64,000 nucleotides of DNA from Meghimatium bilineatum (GCA_034231615.1 CM067298.1:51379832-51443831), one strand, 5' to 3'. Shown: positions 46,847 through 59,319, counted from the first letter of the stretch. Numbers and translations are program-made. Notes: a model not told the origin generated them from the letters alone.

Positions 46847-46946
46847 GGATACCTGTAGAGGTATGGAATATTTGAATGGAATGGGACTTATACATAGAGA
46901 TTTGGCAGCCAGGAATATTTTGATTAACAGCAATGGCACAGCAAAG
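46847..46946 (+). CDS. CSK: CSK-family kinase, exon 5 (catalytic loop)
   Basis: Reads [41 protein letters not shown] is the catalytic-loop form used by CSK and most tyrosine kinases (Src has HRDLRAAN). The catalytic Asp and the Mg-binding Asn are intact. The acceptor is 'tttctacttgttag', the donor 'gcaaag|gtaatg' at phase 0. Confidence 0.96.
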
Positions 46947-47514
46947 GTAATGTTAGAGTGTATTTTTTAGCGTTACATGAACAACTGTACTTAACACTAA
47001 GTTATGAAGTATATTTATAAATTAGACCCTCCAGAATCTCATTATCTTCACAGATTTAACATCAATCAAACATCAGGCCCTTAAAAGAGATATACCATTG
47101 ACAAATTCTCTTCAATCTACTCTTGTCTAAGGCGATACCCAGAGCCTCGTTAATCTGAGATGGTCCTATGTTTAGAAATTTTGTTTCAGCATTTTATATG
47201 CAGACATCCAATCACATGAAAGTCTAAAAATATTTCATAGTATCAATGTTGACCACACAGTCAATATAACAGCATGACTTCAGTGTGGTCATCCCCAGAA
47301 ATAGAGTTATGCTTATGTACTAAATTCATATTTTGACTATAAGTTAAATAATAACTAAAATGTGAGAGGATATCTGATAAGATGGAGAGTTTCAACCCTA
47401 CTCCCAACCCTAAATAAATAAATATTTCAATTATTAAATGATGAACATGAAATTTGTAAACATAGACAAAGGAAATGATTAAACATATAGTGGCGTCTAC
47501 TTGTACTGTACCAG

Positions 47515-47781
47515 TATAACTAATAAATAGAAAATACCAAAGGTAAAATAATGTTGATGAAAAAAAACAAAGGAACAAGGACTTTTTCCATGTCAAGGTC
47601 GAAAGGGATCTTTATCAGGAAACAACCAGGAATTAGAAATAAACATGTATTGTTTAATTCTAGTTCATAGTTGTATCGTGATAAAGATCCCTATTGGACC
47701 TTGACATGGAAAAGAGTCTTTGTTTTTCATTTTTCATGAACATTGCTTTACATTTGGTATTTTTGCTATTTATTAGTTATA
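47515..47781. mobile_element. Hairpin MITE with ~103-bp arms
   Basis: Arms 47515-47617 and 47679-47781 pair along their length ('tataactaataaatagaaaa', 'ttttccatgtcaaggtc', 'gggatctttatca' against their complements) around a 61-bp loop. Almost the whole element is stem, with no ORF. Confidence 0.9.
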
Positions 47782-47937
47782 TTAGTGACAATAATACATT
47801 AATCATAGGTGTTATCGCTGACTAAAGGTTAGCAGAAATATGTTGTTCTGAACTGAAAGATGCAAACATCGAAACTATGCAGTTAAACCAGCACCATAAT
47901 GAAATTATGCTTAGTTAGCTAAATACACAAAGAAAAT

Positions 47938-48214
47938 TTGGTACAATACAAGAATCAGTGGACAAATCACGTGACAACATGCCATCTCGGAACAACTATC
48001 TCGGAAACTTAAAAAGTTATAACTTAGAATACCGATCTAGCGATTTGTGCGCAATGAACTGGCCATCCACCTCCCGCTCAGTGTGCAGGGCGCATGTCGA
48101 GTGGTCAGGGGCTCTCATCGCGCAACGTGTCGAATATTGGATGCGTCGGTATATGCGTCTTTATCGGAATTTCGTTCCATTTAAACTTGTCCACTGATTC
48201 TTGTATTGTACCAA
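47938..48214. mobile_element. 277-bp MITE with perfect 28-bp inverted ends
   Basis: 47938-47965 and 48187-48214 are exact reverse complements, starting 'ttggtacaatacaagaatca'. The interior is GC-richer than the intron and unlike the arms. The perfect ends suggest recent insertion. Flanks 'aaaat' and 'taatttt' do not give a clear target duplication. Confidence 0.92.
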
Positions 48215-48660
48215 TAATTTTAAGTGGTTGTATTAGAGTGAATGCAGAATTAAATAATGTCTTCATCAAGCACAGTATAAATAAATAATACAACATTCGA
48301 AGGTTCAATTTGAAAACTGTGGCAATTTAAACAAATCATTAATTAAAGCATGACTGCATATGCTTTCTTTATATATATAGAAGATTGCTTTTCAGCTTTT
48401 GCTGAATTTTTTTAGGCACCACTGTTGCATTTCAATAACTCCCAGAGCTACATGAAGTGGCTCAATCTAAGCTACACTTCAAAAACCTGACCAAGTTTGC
48501 ATGACTTCTGCCACAGAGACTGAAAAATCTAATAAGGATTTTAATGTTGATTTATTACTGTATTTTTGTATGCTTCATGAATTGGCATCCCTTCATATTT
48601 TGATGTCTTGTTTGTGATAGTCAGTTTCAATAGATCACTGCATTCATCATATCTGCACAG
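48215..48660. other. No gene recognised (CSK intron 5)
   Basis: AT-rich sequence up to the exon 6 acceptor. Nothing recognised. Confidence 0.5.
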
Positions 48661-48756
48661 GTATCTGACTTTGGTCTAGCTCATTTTCGTGAATTAAGCT
48701 TAACCAGGCGTATATTTCCAGTCAAGTGGACTGCTCCCGAGGCCCTCGAAGACAAT
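48661..48756 (+). CDS. CSK: CSK-family kinase, exon 6 (DFG, activation segment)
   Basis: Reads VSDFGLAHFRELSLTRRIFP, VKWTAPEALEDN. DFG and the PVKWTAPEAL segment are intact. No Tyr lies between DFG and PVKW, as in CSK, which is not activated by activation-loop autophosphorylation. The acceptor is 'catatctgcacag', the donor 'gacaat|gtaagt'. 32 codons, phase 0 at both ends. Confidence 0.96.
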
Positions 48757-48924
48757 GTAAGTTTGTTGCTAATGTGTCATAGCATGTGATCATTTATTGG
48801 TTTATTTATTTCAATAATTTTGATTACCCTGTACATATTAAAATATTCATCTATTTATAGTTCTCCACTTGTGTTTGATATATAAGATTTAATTTTGGTG
48901 TTGAGAAATAAAGTGTTATATAAC

Positions 48925-49430
48925 ACCCATGTATGTTGCAAGGTCCTGAAAGTGGAGCAAAGAATAGCGATACTGTTACCTTCCAGGCATGTCATAAGAG
49001 GTGACAAAGGAGGCTTTGGGGATGAGGTTGGCTGTTCTATTCCATAGAGGGTCAAATTGACAGATGGCATGCTGAAGTTGGATGTGTTAGGTTGAAAGGT
49101 GCAGATAGTTTGAGAATGACAAAGCCCAGTGTGTTGTCAGGGCCCGAAAGTGGAGCAAAGAATAGCAACTGTTTACCTTCCATGCATGTCGTAAAAGGCA
49201 ACTAAGGAGGTAATGAGATGGAGTTGGCTGTCTCATCCCATATAGGGTCAGTGACCCAAAGCCATGCTGAAGTCGGATGTGTCATGCTGAAAGGCGCAGC
49301 AATGATATCACAGCAATGCTGTAAACCATGACACAACGCATTCCGTTCTCCAGACTACATCCTGCTAATCTGCAGGAGTTTGAGAACGAACACAGAAGAA
49401 AAAGAAAAATGACAAAGAAGAAAAGAAGAA
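48925..49430 (+). mobile_element. SINE1 older copy, split by a younger SINE1
   Basis: 'atgttgcaaggtcctgaaag', 'ggcatgtcataagaggtgac' and 'gctgaagttggatgtgttag' lead to a tail 'tttgagaatgacaaag'. The younger copy at 49125-49407 sits in this tail. About 100 bp of the usual 3' part is missing. Confidence 0.8.
49125..49407 (+). mobile_element. SINE1 younger copy with 10-bp target-site duplication
   Basis: Flanked by 'aatgacaaag' (49115-49124 and 49408-49417). Near full length, with 'gtcgtaaaaggcaactaagg', core 'gctgaagtcggatgtgt' and an A/G tail. Lies in CSK intron 6, 170 bp before exon 7. Confidence 0.9.
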
Positions 49431-49561
49431 TATTTATATAAAGTAAATTTGTATTTGCCTTTATATTATTTTATTTACTGAAAAATGATGTTGATTTATG
49501 AAGTCAGTTTTACCAATTTTCTCAGATAGTTATATTATAAATTTGATGTTTCTAATAGTAG

Positions 49562-50782
<1,221 letters not shown>

Positions 50783-50786
50783 TTAA

Positions 50787-50899
50787 CCTTTAGCAAGTTG
50801 TGTTTACAATTACATAATTTTTCTGCTGCCGCGGAATTGGAATCATTTATAGCCTATTTATGGGTAAATTTGCCAAACGAAGCCAATGAACCATTTTAA
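50787..50899. mobile_element. Truncated piggyBac MITE end plus Tigger scrap
   Basis: TTAA at 50783-50786 is followed by 'cctttagcaagttgtgttta', a third left end of the piggyBac MITE, broken at about 50840. Then 59 bp (50841-50899) nearly identical to 29115-29173, which there is Tigger transposase coding DNA in reverse. Confidence 0.75.
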
Positions 50900-53800
50900 C
50901 CTTTAGCGCCCTAATTTACAATTACGTAATATTCTCCTCTGCCACGGCATTGGTTTTCGCAAATGTTACGCAATCATCGGTGGCTGTTTTGAAATTGCAA
51001 TAACTTTTTTGTTGTTACAGATATTTAAATAATATTTGCACATATAAATAAAGAATTAAATTCTGCATATATTGGTGTAAGTTTTGTTTGTGTGTGTGTG
51101 ATACGAGACGTGTGAGAAAGTGATAAAGTCAAATTTAGACCTATCTCGATCTAGACCTACCGTATTTTTTATCAATCGTAAGCTGTGAAATCTGTTGAAT
51201 ATTATTTATTTAACATAATGGAAACACTGTGAAATACTTTAATAATCACAAATGAAGAACTTACCTTTGATAATTTGTGAATTTCCAGTTTAATCATTGA
51301 TTTCACTGAATATACTATTAGCAAATCATATAATAAACACGATTCATTGTCTTGTCGTTTCAACACGATGCAGAAGACCACAAATTCCTTGAATTTCCAT
51401 GACAAAATAACTTCATATTGGCTTCACCACCATTTTAAACAAAATGGCCGTAAAATTTCTACCGAATGTTGCCATCAGATTCTGTCTTCTTCTTCTTCTT
51501 CTTCTTTCGTTCACTTGAAACATGTCTATATCTGTAATTCTGTCTCCTTAATAAAACTCACTGTCTTTTGTAGTTCATACAGTGTCCCATAGAGTTTTGA
51601 TTCCAGTGTTGTTTCCTCTGGCCAATATGTCTGCCTCAGAGTTTCATGCTCAGAACACTCTTGAAGTATATGTTTGGCACTCTGTGCTGCCTGTCCACAT
51701 GTACACATGGCTGTGTTGCCAATCTTGAACTTTGTATACATGTGACTGCGGAGTCGGTTGTGTCCTGTTCTGAGACGTAGAATTATAACTTGTTCTGATC
51801 TGTTCATATTGTGATAGTCATCTTGTGTTGGTGTTTGTGGCTTTCTTATTGACTTTATCATCTGTTTTTTCTGATGGTAGGTGATTGGTATATCTGGTTG
51901 GTCTTCGGCAGCACCTTCCTTAGCCAGTTGGTCTGCTTTTTCATTTCCTGGTATTCCACAGTGAGAGGGTATCCACTGCATGGTTACCCTATACTGGTAA
52001 GACAATTCGCTAAGTAGTTTTTTTAAGTCTGTTAGTTTTCCAGACTGGAGAGCTTGAAGCACTGACCTTGCATCTGTCAGGAATACGACAGGCTGTAGGT
52101 CAGAGTTGGAGTTCAGCAGTTTTTTAGCTGCCACACTAATTGCCTGGATTTCTGCATCATAATTATTGCAGAATTTTCCTGTCGGTGTTCTGATTGTATC
52201 TCTAGGCTTGTGTGGATATTCTATATATACACCTGCACCTCCATTCCTCACTGCATTCTGTGCTGACCCATCTGTGTACACTCTGACCCATATATCTTGT
52301 GGATATTCCTCATCCAGGAAACTGAGGGTGACTGTCATTCGCTGCACACTGTTCTGTTCGTCCTCGCTTAGTATTCCTTTCACATGGGTCTGAATGTATA
52401 TTGGCATTCCATGGCTTTCACTCCACGGGGTTTGCTCTGGTACAGACCTTAAGGGGCTGTCAACTTCAGGTAGGTCTGTAAGTTGTCTACGGAGTCGTTT
52501 AGCTTGATGGATAAAGCTGCTCCTTTTCAGTCGTCCCATTGCTAGATTTTGGAATCTTTCCTTCATTGGATGACTTGGCATACACTGAAACTTTTCTGCT
52601 TGAATTAGTACTTTTGTGTCTCTGCATTCGCCAAGTGTTTGCATTCTTCCCATTTTCTGCATCTCTGCTATGGGTGTTGATTTCATTGCTCCCAACATTA
52701 TTCTAAGTGCCTGGTTTTGCACTTTATCTAGATCTTGTAATGTGGTGTTTGATGCAGGACACCACGCAGCTGAACCGTATTCCAGGTGTGGTCTTATGCC
52801 TTGCTGGTAAACTTTACTGAGTATATTTCCACTGGCTCCCCATGTGGTTCCACTTAGTTTTCTCAGGATAGCTAGCTTCCTCCTGGCTTTTGTTGTTGCT
52901 TTGTTTATGTGCTGCTTCCATGTCAGCTTATCATCAAAAGTAACTCCGAGGTATGTGGGTTGTTTGTCTTCTTTCAAGAGCTCTCCATCTATCTTGATAT
53001 GACCAGCTTTTTGTTTTGGTGAGAGGGTAAAGAGTGTAGTGCTGCACTTATCTGTGTTAATGCTGACGCACCATCTATTAGCCCATAAGGTTAGGGCATC
53101 GATAGCTCTTTGTATTTGTTTAGTGGCCACTGTTGCATGTTCTTCCGTGCACCAGATCACCAGGTTGTCAGCATACATTGCCACTTTGATCCCGTGTGGT
53201 AGTTCAGCAACTAGGTCATTGATGTAAACCAAGAAAAGTGTGGGTGACAGGACTCCTCTCTGGGGGACTCCATGACGCAGTAGAACTTTCTTGCTCTTGC
53301 GACCATCTAATTGTACCCTGGCTCTTCTATTATGCAGGTATGCTTTTACCCATTTGTACATTCTTGAGCTAACCCTGCAATTTCGCAATATCTTTAGGAG
53401 CCCTTCTTTCCAGACCTTATCAAATGCTTTCCTGAGGTCTATCCATGCTGCTAGTACCAGTTTCTTTTCTTGGAAGGCATCCTCAATCTCTTGGGAGAGG
53501 TAGGTTGCCTGATCTTCAGTAGAGTAGCACTGTCTGAAACCTGCTTGCTGTGATACCAGAAGGTTTTCACTTTCAAGGTACCACTGCATCCTAAGATTGA
53601 TAATGCGTTCCATTGTTTTACATAGACAGCTTGTGAGGCTGATGGGCCTGTAGTTGGAGACTGTGTTGCCATCTTTTCCTGATTTGAGGAGTGGTATCAT
53701 TATTGCTTCTCTCCACGCCTGTGGTACATTACATGTGGACCAGCTTGTGTTAAAGATCTGCAGTAGCTTTGCTCTTGCTGCACTTCCCAGGTTTCTAATC

Positions 53801-55709
53801 ATTTCATTGGACACTCCATCAGCTCCAGGGGACTTTTTCATTTTCAATTTGGATATTGCATGCTCCAGTTCTCTCATTGTGATTGGTGCCTCCATGACTT
53901 CAGGTATAGGTTCACCTTGTCCAATGTTTTGCTGGTTCTCTCGAACCTCCTGTTGTTTGTCTGGGCTGACTTTGACGTTATTGTCTTCTGCAAAGGAATC
54001 TGCAAAGTAATCAGCTGCATGTTTACCTGTTAAAATGTTTCTATCTTTATAAAGTGTGATCCTGGTATTTCTCCCTGTACCTTCATCATTTAGTTGTTTT
54101 ACAAGTTTCCATAATTTCCTAGTATCTCTTTCTAGGTTCAGCGACTGTTTTTTCTTTCCAGCTGCTCCGTCTGGCTTGTAACTTGGCTCTTTGAAATTTA
54201 GCCTTTGTTTGCTGATATTTGTTGTGATGTTCTTGGCTAGGTCTGTTCTCAGCCTGCTGTCTAGATGTTTCCATCTCATTTTGCAACTTTTCCAGTTCAT
54301 CATTCCAGTAGGGTTTGTAGTTTTTGCGTGCCCCCCTGGGTATGGTTTTACTAGCAGCATGTAGTATACATCTATTAAATTCACTCACTGCTCTATTGAT
54401 GTCTTTGTCCAAGTTCATGTCCTTAGCTAGAACACTGGTTAAATGCTGGTACATTTTCCAGTCTGTCCTTTTATAGTTCCACCTAGTGAGCGTGCTGCTG
54501 TCCGTGGTAAATTCATTGTGGATTTCCAGAAATACTGATCTGTGGTCACTACCTCCAAGCTGCTTTCCAACAACACGTGTGATGTTCCATTCCAAGCCTG
54601 GTGAGTGGAATGCTAGGTCTGGTGTAGAGGTGGTCTGCCATGCTCTCGAGTAGAAGGTTGGCGAGTCTGCTGGCTGGTTAATAAGGATGAGATTATTTTC
54701 ATCCTGCCAGCTCTCAAGTTCCTCACCTCTCTTGTCGATATGATCATAGCCCCAGCTCTGAGAGTGGCTGTTGAAGTCACCACACACCATAAGTCTCTCT
54801 TTGTCTGGAATTGTGTCTAGTGCCAATGGTTTATCATTTGGGCAGTAGTAGTTCAGGAGATGGAATTCTGCACTGTCTGTTTTTAGGTGGAGCATCTGGT
54901 ATTCTGCCCCTTCCATATATACTTCAAGCTGACATGCGCTGATATTGTTTTTAACAAGTGTCAGAATTCCACCCTTTCGCCTGTCCTTTCGGTCAGATCG
55001 GTAGCACTGGTAGCCTCTGATTTTGAAGGCTATGTCGCTGCTGAGGTGTGTTTCTTGGATACAGCATATGTTAACTTGTTCTTCACTGAGGACATTTTCA
55101 AGTTCCAATTTTTTGCTGTATCCATCTCTTTTACTGTTGACACCCTCAGCATTCCAGTGCATTATTTTTATTGGTCGTTTGTTTGTTTGGCCAGTAGCTC
55201 TATTCCCTTTCCTCCTGGCTCCTCGGGGCAATTGAGAAGGACTTCCAGTAACTGAGGTTGGGCCCTTTCGAGGTATAGGGCCCGGCACCGTCCCTGCCTG
55301 AACGTCCGCCACAGGGCAGGCACCATAACTATTTATAGATGTAGACATGTTTCCATTGTGTTTTGTGCGTGGCATCCTGATTATCTGTGCGCCTTTTGGC
55401 TGGATGCCTCCGTCTTCAGCACTCTGCTTACTAGGGCAGGACTATGGACTATGGTCCTGCTCGAGTGGGATTGCCCGACCAGTCTTAGTTTCCAGCCCCT
55501 GATGGCTGAACTAAGCCCCATCACCTCTGCACGGTGCTGGTCTCGATGGAGTCAGATTCTGTCAAAAAGTTACAAAATTTTCGGATCTCAATTTTTTCGT
55601 TCGGTTTCGGGTTTAGCGAACCGGGCGGTAGATTTTGACTTCATCGATCAAAATACACCAAATTCCTGTGAAATTCTTCACCCCAATTGTAAACACAGCG
55701 TGCTAAAGG
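50900..55709. mobile_element. piggyBac-type MITE, copy 2, split by LINE C
   Basis: TTAA at 50896-50899 and 55710-55713; ends 'cctttagcgccctaatttac' and 'aaacacagcgtgctaaagg'. Without LINE C it is 733 bp and aligns with copy 1 at 29174-37761. It has the same orientation and the same left flank as copy 1. Confidence 0.88.
51487..55551 (-). mobile_element. LINE C, nearly intact 4.07-kb non-LTR retrotransposon
   Basis: Flanked by 'tcagattctgtc' (51475-51486 and 55552-55563). Reverse ORF 54119-55375 (418 codons) holds the endonuclease: IMHWNAEGVNSKRDGYSK, CCIQETHLSSD, VCGDFNSHSQSWGYD, QLGGSDHRSVFLEI. Reverse ORF 51526-54384 (952 codons) holds RT (YRPISLTSCLCKTMERI, AWIDLRKAFDKVW, GVPQRGVLSPTLF, MYADNLVIWC), RNase H (VYTDGSAQNAVRNGGAGVYI, VFLTDARSVLQA, WIPSHCGIPGNEKADQLA) and a CTCGQAAQSAKHILQEC cluster. 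The two ORFs overlap in different frames near 54130, where LINE B reads straight through: one frameshift. The second active-site Asp is Asn. Tail (GAA)n at 51487-51504. Antisense to the kinase gene. Confidence 0.95.
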
Positions 55710-55849
55710 TTAAATAAATAAGTACATTATAGTTCATGAGTTATTGTGTTCTTTTGAGTTGTCTTGTGTGTCATCTATACCTGTAACTTTTTTTCCCTAT
55801 AAACAGTAACAATTTATTGCTCTGGCTATATCACATATTTTATTTACAG

Positions 55850-56026
55850 ACTCATGCAGATGTTTTGGAACGTATAAAGGCAGGGTATAGAATGGAGGCT
55901 CCTGAGGGATGCCCAGAGGAGATCTATACAATAATGAAACGTGCCTGGGATGAAAACCCAGTACAAAGACCTAAATTCATTGACTTACTCTCAGAACTGG
56001 ACAGACTGCGATCAGTTTTTGTTTAA
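55850..56026 (+). CDS. CSK: CSK-family kinase, exon 8 (terminal exon)
   Basis: Reads THADVLERIKAGYRMEAPEG, CPEEIYTIMKRAWDENPVQR, PKFIDLLSELDRLRSVFV stop (taa at 56024-56026). It matches the CSK end: VEKGYKMDAPDGCP..VY..M..CW......RP.F..L. The RP Arg that pairs with APE is present. No C-terminal regulatory Tyr follows, as expected for CSK and unlike Src. The acceptor is 'attttatttacag'. All eight exons sum to 1,107 coding bases after the leading split base. Confidence 0.96.
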   Translation, partial: THADVLERIKAGYRMEAPEGCPEEIYTIMKRAWDENPVQRPKFIDLLSELDRLRSVFV

Positions 56027-56287
56027 CCTTATACATAGTTTCATTCAGAACATGAAGTAGAACAATCAGGCAGGGTTTATTTTAATTCACTGATGTGATC
56101 AATTAATATGAAACTCAACATATCAAAAAGCAGGTTCATGTGTGTGTATCTGGAAGTATTGAAGATTTCTGGCAACTTACAAGATAAGCTGGGCTAGTAT
56201 GTTGCTGACATATTTATGAAGACTAAACTGTAGGAATGGATGTGCTGTTTATTCATGTTTGCTTGGTTGCAAAATCAATTAATGACT
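56027..56287 (+). other. Probable 3' UTR of the CSK-like gene
   Basis: AT-rich sequence after the stop. I saw no canonical AATAAA close by, so the 3' end is not fixed. Confidence 0.45.
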
Positions 56288-56395
56288 TAATCACTTTAAG
56301 TTATCTGAGTATAGAGTGTGGTCTAATCACTTTAAGTTATCTCAGTATAGAGTGTGGTCTAATCACTTTAAGTTATCTGAGTATAGAGTGTGGTC
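56288..56395. repeat. Three 36-bp tandem repeats
   Basis: Three adjacent copies of a unit starting 'taatcactttaagttatctg' and ending 'agtgtggtc', with one mismatch (tctcag for tctgag) in the second. Confidence 0.92.
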
Positions 56396-56639
56396 TAATA
56401 GTTAGAATGATATCATAATTGTAACGTTCTAATTATTGTATGGTTTTTATTTTTCCGAGGTAAAATTTAAAATCCGCAATGTGCATGTAGTGGCAAGTAC
56501 TATGACAAAGCAACCTTTATTATCACTATTAAAATCTTTCTTCCACTCCTCAGCAGAGAGACATGCAAAACAGTTGTTTTTTTATTATTATTGTTGTTTA
56601 GTGAAGTGTGTTCCAGCTTTAAAAAGTCCAGTTATCATC

Positions 56640-57050
56640 TACGCACATTTATTATTTGGAAAGTGTTCATTCTCAAACTTCTGCTGGATCTTTTTAGACA
56701 GTGGTCCTACTAGGTTTCTAATAAGATGTAGTCCAGAGAATAGAGATGTATTGTGTTGCCATTTTTTCTGCACCAATGGCCTAACACATCCAACTTCAGT
56801 GGTTGCAAATTTATAATTGTATATTGGTAGCATATCCTATTCAGGACGTAGCTATGAACCCAACATTTGTTGGTTGTAAAATTTGTTGGATGTTGTGATT
56901 TTCTGGGCAGTATAAATCTGTTCAATAGTTTGCCATTGCTTTCTGAACCCTCTAGATGCACAAATGACTGACGGGATTAGAACCCAATACCGTGGCTGTC
57001 ACAGACGCATTCTGTACTAAGCCACCACAGAGCCTGGCATAATTGTGTGT
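56640..57050 (-). mobile_element. SINE2, most complete copy, tRNA-like head
   Basis: In reverse it begins with a tRNA-like head: 'tggtggcttagtac' (A-box-like) and 'gggttctaatcccg' (B-box GGTTCTAATCC). The middle 'caatggcaaactattgaaca' leads to the core 'gaagttggatgtgttaggcc' and 'gcaacacaatacatctctat', ending near 'gtttgagaatgaacac'. The head matches 24930-25115 and the 3' half matches 14136-14296, which joins both into one family. Confidence 0.82.
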
Positions 57051-57399
57051 ATGCAACAGATTTTGTTTTCATTAGCAAATATCTCTGCTGAATTATCCCT
57101 ATTTGTTGATAATCATATGTAAAATTATTTATATGTGAGACAACATGTTTGAAAATTATGCAGTTGCATTTTAACCTTCTGTAGGTCGTTTCAACAGTTC
57201 ATGTGTTGAAATATTATTAAGTCATGTTGATGACATTTTATCTAGCGAGCTACAGTAGTTTAATTTTTATATCACTTGTCTACCTACCAGATAAACTGCA
57301 TCTCAAGTAAGCTCATTCATGATTTATAAAACAAAAGATAACTCATTTTGGACTACTCAGTCACAAAGAAATCTATATCTATTTATTTATGTATTCACC

Positions 57400-57480
57400 A
57401 AAACCCATTGTTGCCTTTCAGCGTCATAGGTAGAAGAGTTTTCTGGAGATGGCCCTCGTGTGTGCTGAGAAATTGGTACC
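57400..57480 (-). mobile_element. LINE 3' end scrap
   Basis: 'cccattgttgcctttcagcg' with 'gagatggccctcgtgtgtgc' is the reverse of the 3' end of the LINE fragment at 20035-20430. Confidence 0.7.
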
Positions 57481-58477
57481 AGGGATCTTCTCTGGTATGG
57501 TCGAGAAATGCCACCCTCGCTACAGAGAAAGTGTTAAAAGCAACACTAATCAGGTGGTTTCTTGTTAACCACTGGCCAGGCAGCAAAGCACTTACGGGAA
57601 AACTGTGTGCTATGAAGCTGATTCATTACTCAGTTACTTTTCCTTTTTACATTTTATCTACCGTAACTTGAGACATTTAAAGTTCTTACTTAGTTAATGT
57701 TTCTATCTTTCCTCTTGAATAGAATAACAAAACATTAGCATAATAATCCAAGTCAGACCACAACCGAAACAAAATCTCAGAGACAAACATTTAGATCATT
57801 GGAAATTTAGCATATAGTATGACTTCTTATAAAACTGAGCACAAATTGTAAATGAGCGTAAGTAAGAGACAGTAATATTAGATATCTGGGGGCGGGCTCA
57901 TTTGCATGACATTATTAATATCTGCTCTGTTTGTTCCCAAACTCATGCTAATTAGCAGTATGTGATCTATAGAACGTGTTATTAATTAATATAATTTTCT
58001 GATCCTTATTAGAGGTGCCATACTAACTCATTAATTAACAAAGGTTTGATTTTAAATTCAGCTGGGGGAACATATTTCCAACTACAAATCCCAAGTCAAC
58101 CCAGTCTCAGAAGATGAACAATATATCAAATATGAGAAAGTAACGCGGCTGGCACAATGACTATATCATACCTAGGAAGACGTTTGTTATTGAAAAATTA
58201 AAGAACATAATTTCCTTTATGACACTGTATTTCCTATATATCCCAAAACTGTACATGTCATTACATTTTCTTTGTATGCTTGTGGATTATTTTCTTGTCT
58301 CTTACAAATAATTAAATATAAAATGTCAAAGTAATGTAGTTTTAAAAAGCACACGACAAATACAAACAAAGAGTACTAGACACATTGAAGAACAAAATAC
58401 TAAACTGGTTAACAAGGAAACATACCCATTATGAAAGCTCTCTGAATAGAATTACCTTCTAACCAATCTCCATTACC
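57481..58477. other. No gene recognised
   Basis: AT-rich 3' flank of the kinase gene. No exon, RNA gene or clear repeat. Confidence 0.4.
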
Positions 58478-58757
58478 GCGTTAGCTCAGTGGGAGCCGCG
58501 TTAGCTCAGTGGTTAGCGCACTGGCTTCGCATATGAGTGGTCCTGGGTTCATTCCCCAGCTGAGGCGGAAATGTTTTCAGATCGCAACGGCTCCCAGGTC
58601 GACCCAGCCTTAAATGGGTACCGGATTAATCCGGGAAGTAAAGACTGCGAGGGAGAGGAGATGGCTACCACCCTCATTTGCAGAGCCTGTGAAATGTGAG
58701 ATCGCTAACATCTCACACCCCTACGGCATTAATAAAATGCTATGGGTTACTTTACTT
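58478..58757 (+). mobile_element. tRNA-derived SINE3, well-preserved copy
   Basis: Head 'gcgttagctcagtggttagc' (A box) and 'gggttcattcccc' (B box); the first part is duplicated ('ccgcgttagctcagtggga' just before). Body 'gggaagtaaagactgcgagg', 'gaggagatggctaccaccct' and 'tcgctaacatctcacacccc'; end 'atgggttactttactttac'. The head could in principle drive Pol III transcription. It is too diverged from a tRNA cloverleaf to be a working tRNA gene. Confidence 0.9.
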
Positions 58758-59319
58758 TACTTTTATCAAGTGACAAGCCATTTTTACATAGCATTCTAGA
58801 GGTTGTAAACTCAAAATCAAGCAAAGTTTACAAGTCATTTTTCTAAGTTTGCAAGGGATTTTCACTATACTCTTATCAGGCAGTTTGCTGTTGAGAGGGA
58901 TGGTGTACATACAGGAAAACTTGTGTACAAAGAAATAAATCTTCTTTGAACCTCCTAATCACTTTTCCTCAAACTGAGCAATGTTCTTTTCTAATTGTCC
59001 ATCATTTTTGACAAATCCCTGTTTTCCCTATATAGCATGTTTTGTTTTTGTATTTTGCAAAATTGCCTTATTGTATATAATATTTTACTGTTTGATTTGT
59101 AATTTGTGCAAGCTATAATCCATCATTTGATGTTATCAGAGTTAATATAATAAAACCCGTAATTCATTACAGTTGTAGTGGTGTCACATTTGAGCTAAAA
59201 AGCACAAAAAATGCACTAAAAATCCGGATTAATGTGGATAATCATGCCCTGATTACTTGATGTTATGGAGCCAAGATTTTCATTATTCACTTGATTCTTG
59301 ATTAGGAACAAGCGTCACA
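58758..59319. other. No gene recognised
   Basis: AT-rich. Nothing recognised apart from weak pogo-like words near 59220-59290. Confidence 0.4.

Noticed and set aside
51526-55375. Long open frames as a host gene
   Set aside because: Endonuclease, RT and RNase H motifs plus a target duplication show that it is a LINE.
56236-56418. ORF with repeated LITLSYLSIECG
   Set aside because: It is the translation of the three 36-bp tandem repeats in the 3' flank, without other coding signs.
58478-58560. A working tRNA gene
   Set aside because: A and B boxes are present but no cloverleaf, and the sequence continues into a SINE body shared with 1770-2036.
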